In this document: one piece after another, positions 43,535 through 53,513 of the stretch
How the letters are laid out: the number at the start of each line of letters is the position of its first letter
How positions within the stretch are numbered: position 1 is the stretch's first letter
From: Flavivirga eckloniae
Lineage (GTDB): Bacteria > Bacteroidota > Bacteroidia > Flavobacteriales > Flavobacteriaceae
Length of the DNA stretch: 64,000 nt
Direction: 5' to 3'
Assembly: GCF_002886045.1 (NCBI RefSeq)
Contig: NZ_CP025791.1
Coordinates: 3,053,001 to 3,117,000, forward strand
The notes under the pieces: model-generated
Told to the model about the DNA's origin: nothing
The model's database searches: none
The model's input: only the letters and a program-made list of their open reading frames with translations
Position numbers and translations under genes: made by a program

Positions 43535-44125
43535 TTACTTGTTTAGTTCTACTAGCTTGGCAACATACTTACCTAAAACATCAAATTCTAAATTTACAGT
43601 AGTACCCGCTTTAAAAGTATTAAAGTTTGTATGCTCATAAGTATAAGGTATAATAGCAACACTAAAAGTATCTTTTTTAGAATTTACAACCGTTAAACTT
43701 GTTCCGTTAACAGTTATAGAGCCTTTTTCAATGGTGATGTTATTAAGGGAAGAATCATAAGAAAAGGTAAATACCCAACTACCATTAGCTTCTTCAACAT
43801 TTATGCAAGTGGCAGTTTGGTCTACATGGCCCTGTACAATGTGTCCGTCTAATCGGTCTCCCAATTTCATGGCACGCTCCAAGTTTACTTTGTCGTTAAC
43901 CTTTAAAGTACTAAGGCTTGTTTTGTCCAACGTTTCCTTTATAGCTGTAACCGTATATTCGTCACCATTTATGCTTACAACAGTTAAACATACACCATTA
44001 TGAGCAACACTTTGATCGATTTTTAATTCATCTGTAATATTGCTTTTAATAGATATGTGAAGATTATCCAACTCCTCTTTTAAATTAGAAACAACACCTA
44101 TATCTTCAATAATTCCGGTAAACAT
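43535..44125 (-). CDS. ribE: Riboflavin synthase, alpha chain
   Basis: The 196-residue enzyme catalyses the dismutation of two lumazine molecules to riboflavin. It starts with the canonical MFTGIIEDIG and contains two tandem lumazine-binding repeats: the first with HNGVCLTVV and GDRLDGHIVQGHVD, the second with GSITVNGTSLTVV and HTNFNTFKAGTTVNLEFD. Length fits the family. It is divergent from pdxA, with 225 bases between. Confidence 0.94.
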   Translation of the reverse strand: MFTGIIEDIGVVSNLKEELDNLHISIKSNITDELKIDQSVAHNGVCLTVVSINGDEYTVTAIKETLDKTSLSTLKVNDKVNLERAMKLGDRLDGHIVQGHVDQTATCINVEEANGSWVFTFSYDSSLNNITIEKGSITVNGTSLTVVNSKKDTFSVAIIPYTYEHTNFNTFKAGTTVNLEFDVLGKYVAKLVELNK

Positions 44126-44350
44126 ACTTTTCTCTGTTTATTTGGTTAAATTTGTCAAGCCAAACAAAACTCGAAACGATCGTTATTATTTTGAATAATC
44201 TTTTAGTTCATATTAAGTAGAAAACCCAAGCATAACATTAGTTATTGTTATGTTTTGTGTTGAAATAAGAGCTAAAAGAAATAAATAATAAGTTGTTAAG
44301 GAGCTTATTTGGTAACAAGACCAAAATTACAAACAAAAGTTGTTATTTTA

Positions 44351-45391
44351 ATGAAGAAAGCAGAAAATATAATACTAGGAATATCCATAGGAGATTTAAA
44401 TGGTATTGGAGGAGAAATCGTTTTAAGAACATTCGAAGATGCAAGAATTTTAGATTTCTGCACACCCGTAATTTTTGCATCAGCAAAAGCTATGAATTTT
44501 TTCAAAACCCATTTCAATTCCGCTATTCATTTCCATAATATTAATAACATAAGTCAATTAGCATTAGGAAAAATTAATGTGCTAAATTGTTGGAATACCC
44601 CAGTTAAGATTGAATTTGGGAAAGAAGATCCTAAGATTGGCGAGTATGCTATAAAATCTTTGGAGTCAGCCACAAATGCATTAAAAAAGAATGAAATAGA
44701 TGTTTTGGTAACTGCACCAATAAATAAGCATAACATTCAATCGGAAGACTTCAAATTCCCCGGGCATACAGACTATTTGGCACAAGAACTGGAAGGCGAA
44801 AGTTTAATGTTTATGGTAACCGAATCGTTAAGAGTAGGATTATTAACAGATCATGTACCTGTAAAGGATATTGTAGAGCATATTTCGGAAGATTTAATCG
44901 TAAAGAAAATTAATACGGTTTACGACTCACTTAAAAGGGACTTTAAAGTGGGTAAACCAAAAATTGCAGTTTTGGGAATTAATCCACATACTGGCGATAA
45001 TGGCGTAATTGGTAGCGAAGATGATAATGTGTTGAGACCAACACTTAAAAAAATTAGAGAAGACGGGAAATTAGTTTTCGGGCCCTATGCGGCAGATAGT
45101 TTTTTCGGGTCTAGCAATTATAAAAATTTCGATGCTATAATAGCAACGTACCACGATCAAGGATTAATTCCTTTTAAAACATTGTCGTTCGGACAGGGTG
45201 TAAATTTCACGGCTGGGTTAAATAAAGTAAGAACTTCGCCAGACCATGGAACAGCATATGAAATAGCAGGAAAAGGGGAAGCAGATCCGAGTTCTTTTAA
45301 GGAAGCCGTTTTTACTGCTATGCATATATATAAGAACAGAATTGATTATGAAGAGCTTACCGCAAATCCATTGAAAAAAGCAAACAAATAG
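44351..45391 (+). CDS. pdxA: 4-hydroxythreonine-4-phosphate dehydrogenase
   Basis: The NAD-dependent enzyme oxidises 4-phosphohydroxy-threonine in pyridoxal phosphate synthesis. Signatures are GISIGDLNGIGGEIV at the start, FPGHTDYLA and LGINPHTGDNG with metal-binding histidines, and ATYHDQGLIPFK. The frame is open upstream to a TTG at 44309, but the ATG at 44351 (MKKAENIILG) matches the family's usual start and gives 346 residues. The long upstream region contains a 7-bp hairpin (CATAACA/TGTTATG, 44231-44252). Confidence 0.93.
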   Translation: MKKAENIILGISIGDLNGIGGEIVLRTFEDARILDFCTPVIFASAKAMNFFKTHFNSAIHFHNINNISQLALGKINVLNCWNTPVKIEFGKEDPKIGEYAIKSLESATNALKKNEIDVLVTAPINKHNIQSEDFKFPGHTDYLAQELEGESLMFMVTESLRVGLLTDHVPVKDIVEHISEDLIVKKINTVYDSLKRDFKVGKPKIAVLGINPHTGDNGVIGSEDDNVLRPTLKKIREDGKLVFGPYAADSFFGSSNYKNFDAIIATYHDQGLIPFKTLSFGQGVNFTAGLNKVRTSPDHGTAYEIAGKGEADPSSFKEAVFTAMHIYKNRIDYEELTANPLKKANK

Positions 45392-45440
45392 ATATAAACA
45401 AAAAAATGTTTATAAGTAATGTTGCATAAATAAAAATTCA

Positions 45441-45448
45441 TATATTTG
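45441..45448 (+). promoter_or_regulatory. -7 element of the DUF177-rpmF(-fabH-acc) unit
   Basis: TATATTTG fits TAnnTTTG exactly. A TTG at 45422-45424 sits 16 bases upstream, near the place of the -33 element, and the ATG of the DUF177 gene follows 22 bases later. This looks like a good Bacteroidetes housekeeping promoter. Confidence 0.6.
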
Positions 45449-45470
45449 CAGGCTCAAAATAGATGACAGA

Positions 45471-46016
45471 ATGAAGCCATTGAAAGAGTTTACAATTGCA
45501 TTTGTAGGGCTAAAAGAAGCGAAACATCTTTTTGAGTACAAAATTGAACAAGCGTTCTTTGAGCATTTTGAGTATGAAGAATTTAATGATGTAAACATTA
45601 AAGTAGATGTTGAGTTAAATAAAAAAACAACATTACTTGAATTACATTTTAAGGTTTCAGGATGGGTAAATGTTAATTGCGATTTAACAAACGAACCATA
45701 TAATCAAACTATAGAGAACGAGTTTAATTTGGTGGTGAAATTTGGAGATGAGTATAATGACGAAGATATTGATATTCTTATAGTACCCCACGGAACATAC
45801 GAAATTAGCATACAGCAATACATTTATGAATTAATTGTACTTGCCGTACCAACTAAAAGAGTACACCCTGGAGTTGAGGATGGAACCTTAGATTCAGACA
45901 TACTTGAAAAATTAGAAGAATTAAGTCCAGAACTTAAAGAAGATAAAGAAAAAGAAGACAAGGAGGATATTGATCCTCGTTGGAATACATTAAAGAAACT
46001 ATTAACGGATAAATAA
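45471..46016 (+). CDS. DUF177 (YceD) domain protein
   Basis: The 181-residue protein belongs to the YceD/DUF177 family, whose gene is almost always next to rpmF and which is linked to 23S rRNA handling. The conserved core GWVNVNCDLTNEPY is present, corresponding to the family's V-x-C-x-R-T-L-x-P-F-like segment, followed by the VHPG motif. The C-terminus is very acidic and lysine-rich (EDKEKEDKEDIDPRW). It ends 9 bases before rpmF. Confidence 0.88.
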   Translation: MKPLKEFTIAFVGLKEAKHLFEYKIEQAFFEHFEYEEFNDVNIKVDVELNKKTTLLELHFKVSGWVNVNCDLTNEPYNQTIENEFNLVVKFGDEYNDEDIDILIVPHGTYEISIQQYIYELIVLAVPTKRVHPGVEDGTLDSDILEKLEELSPELKEDKEKEDKEDIDPRWNTLKKLLTDK

Positions 46017-46025
46017 ATATAGAAA

Positions 46026-46226
46026 ATGGCACATCCTAAAAGAAAAATCTCAAAAACAAGAAGAGATAAGAGAAGAACACATTACAAAGCAACTGCGCCA
46101 CAGATTGCTACATGTCCAACTACAGGAGAAGCTCATCTATACCACAGAGCTCACTGGCACGAAGGAAAATTATATTATAGAGGTCAAGTTTTAATTGACA
46201 ACTCAGAAGTAGAAAACGTAGCATAA
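46026..46226 (+). CDS. rpmF: 50S ribosomal protein L32
   Basis: The 66-residue basic protein starts [17 protein letters not shown], the hallmark of L32, followed by [12 protein letters not shown] and [14 protein letters not shown]. It has one of the zinc-ribbon cysteines left, as is common in Bacteroidetes L32. It follows DUF177 and is terminated by the hairpin at 46248. Confidence 0.96.
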   Translation: MAHPKRKISKTRRDKRRTHYKATAPQIATCPTTGEAHLYHRAHWHEGKLYYRGQVLIDNSEVENVA

Positions 46227-46247
46227 ATATTATGCATGCATATAACT

Positions 46248-46275
46248 AAACGCTCCCCTGTGAGCGTTTTTTTTT
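46248..46275 (+). terminator. Rho-independent terminator after rpmF
   Basis: AAACGCTC and GAGCGTTT pair perfectly around a 6-base loop and end in nine T. It may partially separate the ribosomal part from fabH downstream. Confidence 0.8.
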
Positions 46276-46407
46276 ATAGCCTGTTTTTTATAAAGACAAA
46301 AACAATTTATTTGTGTGTTATTACACCAAAATTTAGTAGTTTTCACCAAAATTTTAAATGTTTTTGTCCAGTTTTAGTGATTTTTTGGTCGAATTAACTA
46401 TAAAGTT

Positions 46408-47409
46408 ATGAGTAAAATTTCAGCAGCAATTACAGCTGTCGGTGCTTATGTGCCAGAATATGTATTAACCAACCAAATTCTTGAGACTATGGTTGATACA
46501 AATGATGAATGGATTACCTCTCGTACAGGAATTAAAGAGCGTAGAATTCTTAAAGACGAAGGGAAAGGTACTTCTTATTTAGCTATTAAAGCTGCCCAAG
46601 ACCTTATTGATAAAAAAGGTATTGATCCTAAAGATATAGAACTTATTATTGTTGCTACTGCAACTCCAGACATGAAAGCCGCTTCAACTGCTGCCTATAC
46701 AGCAAGCAATATTGGAGCAGTTAATGCCTTTTCATTCGATATGGATGCGGCATGCTCGAGTTTTCTGTTCGGTATGTCGGTAGCCGCGAGTTATATTGAA
46801 TCTGGTAGATACAAAAATGTTTTATTAATTGGAGCCGATAAAATGTCTTCAATTATAAATTATAAAGATAGAGCTACTTGTATTATTTTTGGAGACGGAG
46901 CAGGTGCTGTTCTGTTTGAACCAAATGAAGAGAACTTGGGACTTCAAGACGAGTACTTAAGAAGCGACGGGACAGGAAGAGAGTTTTTACAAGCTACTTA
47001 TGGAGGGTCGTCATTTCCTCTAACACATGAATCTATGGACGAAGGTGGACAATATGCTTATCAGGAAGGAAGAACTGTGTTTAAAAATGCGGTATTTAAT
47101 ATGGCAGATGCTACTGTTAAAATTCTGGAACGAAATAATTTAAATAAAGACAACGTGTCTTGGTTGGCGGCACACCAAGCCAACAAGCGTATTATAGACG
47201 CTACAGCACAACGTATAGAATTAGAAGAAGAAAAGGTAATGATGAATATAGAGAAGTATGGAAATACGACTTCTGCTACATTACCACTGCTTTTAAACGA
47301 TTACGAATCGAAACTTAAAAAAGGAGATAATATAATATTTGCCGCTTTTGGAGGCGGATTTAATTGGGGCTCTATTTATTTAAAATGGGCGTATAATTCA
47401 GTAAACTAA
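46408..47409 (+). CDS. fabH: Beta-ketoacyl-ACP synthase III
   Basis: The 333-residue enzyme starts fatty-acid elongation by condensing an acyl-CoA with malonyl-ACP. The catalytic cysteine is C116 in FDMDAACSSFLFG; the histidine and asparagine are in WLAAHQANKRI and YGNTTSATLPLLL. GTGREFLQ and the closing GGGFNWGSIYLKW are typical. It lies between rpmF and accB, the usual flavobacterial order. Confidence 0.95.
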   Translation: MSKISAAITAVGAYVPEYVLTNQILETMVDTNDEWITSRTGIKERRILKDEGKGTSYLAIKAAQDLIDKKGIDPKDIELIIVATATPDMKAASTAAYTASNIGAVNAFSFDMDAACSSFLFGMSVAASYIESGRYKNVLLIGADKMSSIINYKDRATCIIFGDGAGAVLFEPNEENLGLQDEYLRSDGTGREFLQATYGGSSFPLTHESMDEGGQYAYQEGRTVFKNAVFNMADATVKILERNNLNKDNVSWLAAHQANKRIIDATAQRIELEEEKVMMNIEKYGNTTSATLPLLLNDYESKLKKGDNIIFAAFGGGFNWGSIYLKWAYNSVN

Positions 47410-47431
47410 CCATTAACTAATCAGCAAAATT

Positions 47432-47914
47432 ATGGATATAAAAGAGATTCAAAACTTAATCAAGTTTGTTGCCAAGTCTGGTGCAAGTGAGGTTAAATTA
47501 GAGATGGATGATATTAAAATCACTATTAAAACAGGATCAGAGTCCGATACAACCATCGTGCACCAAGTTCCTGCAGCTCCCCTTCCTCAAGCAACTCCTG
47601 TGGCCGTTCCTCCGGTTGCTGCTACAGAGGCTACACCACAAGCAAGTGAACCTGCAGCTACAGACGATTCAAAATATATTACAATTAAATCCCCAATAAT
47701 TGGGACTTTTTATAGAAAACCATCACCAGATAAACCATTATTTGTTGAGGTTGGACAAACCATTGCCGAAGGTGATGTACTATGTATCATTGAAGCAATG
47801 AAACTTTTCAACGAAATAGAATCTGAAGTTTCAGGAAAAATAGTAAAAATATTAGTTGATGATTCTTCACCAGTTGAATTCGATCAACCATTATTTTTAG
47901 TAGACCCATCATAA
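47432..47914 (+). CDS. accB: Biotin carboxyl carrier protein of acetyl-CoA carboxylase
   Basis: The 160-residue protein has an N-terminal helical region, a flexible proline/alanine linker (about residues 47-78) and a C-terminal biotinyl domain with [10 protein letters not shown], where K124 takes the biotin. It starts 22 bases after fabH and works with accC to carboxylate biotin for malonyl-CoA synthesis. Confidence 0.95.
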   Translation: MDIKEIQNLIKFVAKSGASEVKLEMDDIKITIKTGSESDTTIVHQVPAAPLPQATPVAVPPVAATEATPQASEPAATDDSKYITIKSPIIGTFYRKPSPDKPLFVEVGQTIAEGDVLCIIEAMKLFNEIESEVSGKIVKILVDDSSPVEFDQPLFLVDPS

Positions 47915-47920
47915 CCTATT

Positions 47921-47995
47921 AAAAATTCCAATATACAAATCTCAAAGTCCAGTGTTTGGAATTTGGCGATTGGAATTTGTAATTTTTAATTCAAC
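47921..47995 (+). repeat. Short repeat-rich spacer between accB and accC
   Basis: TTGGAATTTG occurs twice (47956-47965 and 47970-47979), and outer AAAAATTCCAA and AATTTTTAATT parts are partly complementary. Similar strings are often found between flavobacterial genes. It lies within a co-oriented pair, so it would be transcribed. Confidence 0.35.
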
Positions 47996-48000
47996 AAGTT

Positions 48001-49353
48001 ATGTTCAAAAAAATATTGATAGCCAATAGAGGTGAGATAGCACTACGTGTTATTAGAACCTGTAAAGAGATGGGGGTTAAAACAGTAGCTGTTTATTCGA
48101 CTGCAGACGAGGAAAGTTTGCACGTTAAATTTGCAGATGAAGCGGTTTGTATAGGACCACCATCAAGTAGTGAATCTTATTTAAAGATGTCTAACATTAT
48201 AGCAGCAGCAGAAATTACTAATGCCGATGCTATACATCCTGGATATGGGTTTTTATCAGAAAATGCTAAATTTTCAAAAATCTGTGAAGAGCATGGAATA
48301 AAATTTATTGGTGCTTCGCCAGAGATGATCGATAGAATGGGAGACAAAGCGAATGCAAAAGCTACTATGAAAGCTGCAGGCGTACCATGTGTTCCAGGAA
48401 GTGATGGTATTATAGAATCGTTTGAAGCATGTGAAAAGATAGCTGTAGAAACTGGTTATCCGGTTATGCTAAAAGCATCTGCAGGTGGCGGAGGAAAAGG
48501 AATGCGTGCCGTATGGAAACCAGAAGATTTAAAAGATGCCTGGGATTCGGCCAGACAAGAAAGTAAAGCGGCATTTGGTAATGACGACATGTACATGGAA
48601 AAGCTTATTGAAGAGCCAAGACATATCGAAATTCAGGTTGTTGGAGATTCTAGAGGAAAAGCATGTCACTTATCAGAGAGAGACTGTTCAGTACAACGTC
48701 GTCACCAAAAACTAACAGAAGAGACACCATCTCCATTTATGACGAAAAAGCTTCGTAACGAAATGGGAGAGGCAGCTGTTAAAGCAGCAGAATATATTAA
48801 ATATGAAGGTGCAGGAACGATAGAATTCCTTGTAGATAAGCACCGCAATTTCTATTTCATGGAAATGAACACACGTATTCAGGTTGAGCATCCTATAACC
48901 GAACAGGTGATAGATTTCGATTTAATACGTGAACAAATATTAGTAGCGGCAGGAGTGCCTATTTCTGGAAAGAATTATACACCTAAATTGCATTCTATAG
49001 AATGTCGTATAAATGCAGAGGATCCATTTAATGGGTTCCGACCATCACCAGGGATAATAACTACATTACACGCTCCAGGAGGGCATGGTGTGCGTTTAGA
49101 TACTCATGTTTATGCAGGATATGCCATACCACCAAATTACGATTCTATGATTGCTAAGTTGATTACAACGGCGCAAACAAGAGAAGAAGCTATTAATAAA
49201 ATGAAACGGGCATTAGATGAGTTTGTAATAGAAGGTATAAAAACAACTATTCCATTCCATAGGCAGCTTATGGATCATCCAGACTATTTAGCTGGTAATT
49301 ACACCACTAAGTTTATGGAAGACTTTGTAATAGAAAAAGAAGTAGAAGAATAA
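48001..49353 (+). CDS. accC: Biotin carboxylase subunit of acetyl-CoA carboxylase
   Basis: The 450-residue ATP-grasp enzyme begins with [20 protein letters not shown] and contains [12 protein letters not shown], the glycine-rich loop [26 protein letters not shown], the [13 protein letters not shown] substrate loop and [10 protein letters not shown] with the catalytic arginine. It carboxylates the biotin on AccB. It is followed by a clear terminator, closing the block. Confidence 0.96.
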   Translation: MFKKILIANRGEIALRVIRTCKEMGVKTVAVYSTADEESLHVKFADEAVCIGPPSSSESYLKMSNIIAAAEITNADAIHPGYGFLSENAKFSKICEEHGIKFIGASPEMIDRMGDKANAKATMKAAGVPCVPGSDGIIESFEACEKIAVETGYPVMLKASAGGGGKGMRAVWKPEDLKDAWDSARQESKAAFGNDDMYMEKLIEEPRHIEIQVVGDSRGKACHLSERDCSVQRRHQKLTEETPSPFMTKKLRNEMGEAAVKAAEYIKYEGAGTIEFLVDKHRNFYFMEMNTRIQVEHPITEQVIDFDLIREQILVAAGVPISGKNYTPKLHSIECRINAEDPFNGFRPSPGIITTLHAPGGHGVRLDTHVYAGYAIPPNYDSMIAKLITTAQTREEAINKMKRALDEFVIEGIKTTIPFHRQLMDHPDYLAGNYTTKFMEDFVIEKEVEE

Positions 49354-49363
49354 ATTATATATC

Positions 49364-49394
49364 AAACTCCGAAAGCAATTTCGGAGTTTTTTTT
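49364..49394 (+). terminator. Rho-independent terminator after accC
   Basis: AAACTCCGAAA and TTTCGGAGTTT pair perfectly around GCAA, then a T-run to 49394. Confidence 0.85.
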
Positions 49395-49474
49395 GCCTTT
49401 ATTTTTTTAAATAAAAATGAAATGAGTTTATTCTTATTTGCCAGAAAGAGTTTTCTTTCCTGATTTGAAAGCTG

Positions 49475-49482
49475 TAACTTTG
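49475..49482 (+). promoter_or_regulatory. -7 element directly before the FAD oxidoreductase gene
   Basis: TAACTTTG fits TAnnTTTG and ends four bases before the ATG at 49487. The transcript would begin at or near that ATG, so it may be leaderless. Confidence 0.45.
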
Positions 49483-49486
49483 TAAT

Positions 49487-50602
49487 ATGGAGCTATCGTA
49501 TTGGGAAATTAAAAGCTGGTTTACTCACATAGATTTTACTGTAGTAGGTAGCGGCATTGTTGGTTTGAGCTGTGCTTTATATTTAAAAGAACGTTTTCCT
49601 ATAGCCAACATCCTGATATTGGAAAAAGGTATTTTACCTCAGGGAGCAAGTACTAAAAACGCAGGGTTTTCTTGTTTTGGTAGCATAAGTGAAATTCTTG
49701 ATGACTTAAGTTCGCATACCGAAAAGGAGGTTTTTGAACTTGTGAAAAAACGTGTTGACGGTCTGCAATTATTACGTCAAACTTTAGGCGATAAAGCCAT
49801 GAACTATGAAGAACTTGGAGGCTATGAGCTGTTCACTAAACAAGACGATTTATTTGAACAATGTCTTCCAAAAATAGAACACATTAATCATTTACTTTAT
49901 CCTATTTTTAAAGATTCTGTATTTAGTATAACTCCAAATAGCTTCAAGTTTCAGAATGTAAAAAACCAATATATTTTCAATCAATTTGAAGGGCAAATTG
50001 ATACAGGTAAAATGATGGAATCTTTAATGGGTCTTGTACTAAAAAAAGGAATAAAAATTCTCAATGGTATTACTGTTAAAAGCTTCTCAGAAAGCATTAA
50101 TAAAGTAAAAGTAAGAACTAATCGGTTCGAGTTTTCTACGTCTAAATTATTAATAGCTACCAATGGTTTTGCGCTGAATTTATTGGATGAGGATGTAAAA
50201 CCGGCTCGAGCACAGGTATTGATTACGAAACCCATTAAAAACCTTCATATAAAGGGTACTTTTCACTTAAATAGAGGGTACTACTACTTTAGGAATATTG
50301 ATGATAGAATATTGCTGGGTGGAGGTAGACATCTGGATTTTGAAGGAGAAGAAACCACCGAGTTTAACCAAACAAGTTTAATACAAAACAAATTAGAAAC
50401 GCTTTTAAAAACAGTTATTTTACCTGAAACTGACTTTGAAATCGATCATAGATGGAGTGGTATTATGGGATTAGGAAGTCGGAAAAAGGCTATAGTAAAA
50501 CAAGTATCTAACAATGTGTTTTGTGGTGTTCGTTTGGGAGGTATGGGAGTTGCTATTGGTAGTTTGGTTGGCAAAGAATTGGCAGATTTAACAGAGGTTT
50601 AA
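49487..50602 (+). CDS. FAD-dependent oxidoreductase (DAO family)
   Basis: The 371-residue protein has an N-terminal dinucleotide-binding motif VVGSGIVGLSCALYL (about residues 20-34) and the DAO-type continuation with GASTKNAGFSCFG. The C-terminal HRWSGIMGLGSRK and GVRLGGMGVAIGS match the glycine oxidase/D-amino-acid oxidase-like group. The substrate cannot be named. The ATG at 49487 is the first in the frame and no other start precedes the FAD motif. It stands alone between terminated accC and the kinase gene. Confidence 0.85.
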   Translation: MELSYWEIKSWFTHIDFTVVGSGIVGLSCALYLKERFPIANILILEKGILPQGASTKNAGFSCFGSISEILDDLSSHTEKEVFELVKKRVDGLQLLRQTLGDKAMNYEELGGYELFTKQDDLFEQCLPKIEHINHLLYPIFKDSVFSITPNSFKFQNVKNQYIFNQFEGQIDTGKMMESLMGLVLKKGIKILNGITVKSFSESINKVKVRTNRFEFSTSKLLIATNGFALNLLDEDVKPARAQVLITKPIKNLHIKGTFHLNRGYYYFRNIDDRILLGGGRHLDFEGEETTEFNQTSLIQNKLETLLKTVILPETDFEIDHRWSGIMGLGSRKKAIVKQVSNNVFCGVRLGGMGVAIGSLVGKELADLTEV

Positions 50603-50792
50603 TAACAAAAAACTATTGGAAACCCAGATTCACAGTTAATACAAACTAACTATTATAACAAAAAATTTTATCGGAAGTAAGCAGGGTTTATTGCCCCATG
50701 AAGATGTATTTTTGAGGTATAATTTTACTTTAGGTTTTTGATTAAAACCAGAGCCATATTCATATTACTAGAAATTTAAAAATTAATATACG

Positions 50793-52730
50793 TTGAGCCC
50801 CACGCCCCTTAGAAAGAACGTTTTTCTTTATAAAAAGTATAGAGACAATATTATAATTTTCTTAATAGCTCTCTTTGCATCAAATACAGCCATAGGCCAG
50901 GAAATGATTAACTTTAAGGCCTTTGGTTATACGCCTAAGACTATTCCAGATTCGATTTATCATCAACTAAAACGAGAGGTCGATATAGATAAAAGACTGG
51001 ATTTGATTTATAATATTGGAATTACCCATGCCCATGCAGGAACATCAGATTCTATTGTCTTTTATGCCAAAAGAATGGATTCTGTTATGTCCCATACGAA
51101 ACAAAAATTAAGCAATTATAATTTGCACCAAATTAAGGCCAAAAGGCTTCAAGGTGATGGCATGTACATGAATGGGCTATATGAAAATGCGCTTAAAGCT
51201 TATATTGAAGGTATTTCTATAGTTAAAAACCCTTTAAAACACCCCGAAGTAGAATGGTTGAAAATAGGTTTAGGAAAAGTCTATATACAAAAAAAGAATT
51301 ATAAAAAGGCGAAAGAACTATTTCATGAATGCTTGAAATCTGCTGAAAGTGAGATAATCGCTCAGGCAAATTATTGTTTAGGTGTTTTAAATTTTAGGCA
51401 AAACAATATTACTACTGCTGCTGTTTTTTTAGATAAAGCTCTGGCTCATTCGGGAAAGTCCCTAAAGCTAATTTTAAAAGTAGAATTATATAAAGGATTC
51501 ATTGCATGGGAAGAAGAAAATAATGATGAAGCTTTCGACATTTTCGAGAGCATTATGGAGCGTAGTTTAGAGCATGACCATTATGACATTTATACAGAAG
51601 CAGTGCTGAGTTTTGGGAGAATTTATATTCAATTGGAGCGGTATGATGACGCTGAAATGATACTTACTATTGCGTATACTAATGCGATACAATGGAATCG
51701 ACTAGAGCTTCAAAGAAGGGTTATTAATGGTTTAAGGCGTGTTTATTCTGTTAAAGGTGATTATAAAAATGCATATAACCTAATGACGCAATATTTGGGT
51801 ATTTCCAATATGATTTTAAAAGAACAGAACAATATCGTTGTTAAAGATCTGGAGTACAAATACCAAACGTTACAGAAAGAAAAGGAGATATTCGAACTTA
51901 AAGAAATACAATTAGTTAAGCAAGCAGAAATTAATCGAGAGAAAACGATCAGACAAGCATTTTTATATGGTTTTTTAATTCTTTTAATACCTATTTTGGC
52001 ATTGCTTTATGTGTACTATCAAAAATTACAGACTCAAAACCAATTAAACATAAACCAAAAAGAATTAAATAACCGTAAAATAGTATCTCTTTTAAATGAG
52101 CAGGAACTAAAACTGGCAAGAACTTCCTTGGATGCGCAACAAGAAGAAAGAACAAGGATAGCTCAGGAATTGCATGACAGTATTGGAGGTAATTTAGCCG
52201 GAATCAAATTACGAATGTCTAACAAGGGACGTTTAAATGAAGAAGAGCAAGGTATCATCCTTCAGGTAGATGAAACTTACAAGCTGGTTCGTAGTATTTC
52301 ACATGATCTAACCCCAAGTAAATTTCATAAAAATGCATTTACTACACTTATTCGCGAATATGTTGAGAGTATAAAACAAATTGTAGATTTTTCAATTAAT
52401 TTTTTGACACATCCCGAAGAAAAAATAGATAATTTGTCAGAAACTATTAAAGTGCAAATTTATCAGATTATTCAGGAGTTATTTACCAACACGATAAAAC
52501 ATGCTAATGCCAAAAATATTGACTTGCATCTTACTATTTATGAAAAGACATTTCAGCTATTGTTTGAAGATGATGGTAAAGGTTTTAATGTGGCGCAAAT
52601 ACAAGATGGTATAGGGCTTTCCAATATGAGAAATAGGGCAGCACAGCTTAAAGGTGAGCTTGTTATAGATAGTGCTATTAGTAGAGGAACAGTATTTACT
52701 ATTGAAATCCCCTTGGAAGAAGATTTGTAA
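50793..52730 (+). CDS. Sensor histidine kinase with TPR sensor region (NarX/LytS-like)
   Basis: The 645-residue protein has a signal peptide (IIIFLIALFASNTAIGQ), about six TPR repeats in the periplasm (about residues 100-350), one membrane segment (about 389-409) and a cytoplasmic kinase part. The phosphoacceptor helix reads RTRIAQELHDSIGGNLAGIK, with H461; the ATPase part has ELFTNTIKHANAKN, FEDDGKGFN and GIGLSNMRNRA. This is the HisKA_3 type that pairs with LuxR-type regulators. No regulator gene is next to it. The first candidate start is a TTG at 50793; no ATG precedes the signal peptide. Confidence 0.87.
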   Translation: MSPTPLRKNVFLYKKYRDNIIIFLIALFASNTAIGQEMINFKAFGYTPKTIPDSIYHQLKREVDIDKRLDLIYNIGITHAHAGTSDSIVFYAKRMDSVMSHTKQKLSNYNLHQIKAKRLQGDGMYMNGLYENALKAYIEGISIVKNPLKHPEVEWLKIGLGKVYIQKKNYKKAKELFHECLKSAESEIIAQANYCLGVLNFRQNNITTAAVFLDKALAHSGKSLKLILKVELYKGFIAWEEENNDEAFDIFESIMERSLEHDHYDIYTEAVLSFGRIYIQLERYDDAEMILTIAYTNAIQWNRLELQRRVINGLRRVYSVKGDYKNAYNLMTQYLGISNMILKEQNNIVVKDLEYKYQTLQKEKEIFELKEIQLVKQAEINREKTIRQAFLYGFLILLIPILALLYVYYQKLQTQNQLNINQKELNNRKIVSLLNEQELKLARTSLDAQQEERTRIAQELHDSIGGNLAGIKLRMSNKGRLNEEEQGIILQVDETYKLVRSISHDLTPSKFHKNAFTTLIREYVESIKQIVDFSINFLTHPEEKIDNLSETIKVQIYQIIQELFTNTIKHANAKNIDLHLTIYEKTFQLLFEDDGKGFNVAQIQDGIGLSNMRNRAAQLKGELVIDSAISRGTVFTIEIPLEEDL

Positions 52731-52808
52731 CTGTTTTAGTTGGTAAATAATTAGTAGGTTTATTGCTGTTTTTAAGTAGAAGTCTTAAAAAGTAAGTTGT
52801 TTAAATTA

Positions 52809-53513
52809 ATGAGACGTTTTTTTAAATTTATATTTAAGGTCATATTATGGTTCCTTATAGTATCTATAGGCTTTGTTTTTTTATATAAGTGGGTTCCGGT
52901 TCCGGTTACTCCGCTTATGGTGGTACGGTATTTTGAAAAATCAGATACTACAAAAAATAAAATATGGAAACATGATTGGGTTTCGATTGACCATATTTCT
53001 AAAAACCTGCAATTAGCTGTTATTTGTAGTGAAGATCAAAATTTTTTGGATCACAATGGTTTTGATATAAAGGCCATTGAAAAAGCTTATAAAAACAATA
53101 AAAAAGGTAAAAAATTAAAAGGGGCTAGTACTATAAGCCAGCAAACAGCAAAGAATGTTTTTTTGTGGCCACAACGAAGTTGGTTTCGTAAAGGATTGGA
53201 AGCTTATTTTACTTTTTTAATTGAACAAACATGGTCTAAAGAGCGTATTATGGAAGTCTATTTAAACAGTATAGAAATGGGCAATGGTATTTACGGAGCA
53301 GAGGAGGCATCTCAATATTGGTTTAAAAAATCCGCTGGCAAATTATCGAAACTGGAAGCTGCCGCTATTGCCGCTATTTTGCCTAACCCAAGGGCGTATA
53401 AGGCAAATCCTGTATCTAGTTATATTCAAGCCAGAAAGGTTTGGATTATAAAACAAATGGGTTATTTTGGATCGTTAGATTATACAAAGGATGATGGAAA
53501 GCTTAAAAATTAA
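52809..53513 (+). CDS. mtgA: Monofunctional peptidoglycan glycosyltransferase
   Basis: The 234-residue GT51 enzyme has one N-terminal membrane helix and polymerises lipid II. Signatures are ICSEDQNFLDHNGFD with the catalytic glutamate, KKLKGASTISQQTAKNVFLW, RKGLEAYFTFLIE, KERIMEVYLNSIEMGNGIYG and EAAAIAAILPNPRAY. The frame is open from a TTG at 52797, but the ATG at 52809 (MRRFFKFI) is the better start. It overlaps the next gene by 23 bases. Confidence 0.93.
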   Translation: MRRFFKFIFKVILWFLIVSIGFVFLYKWVPVPVTPLMVVRYFEKSDTTKNKIWKHDWVSIDHISKNLQLAVICSEDQNFLDHNGFDIKAIEKAYKNNKKGKKLKGASTISQQTAKNVFLWPQRSWFRKGLEAYFTFLIEQTWSKERIMEVYLNSIEMGNGIYGAEEASQYWFKKSAGKLSKLEAAAIAAILPNPRAYKANPVSSYIQARKVWIIKQMGYFGSLDYTKDDGKLKN

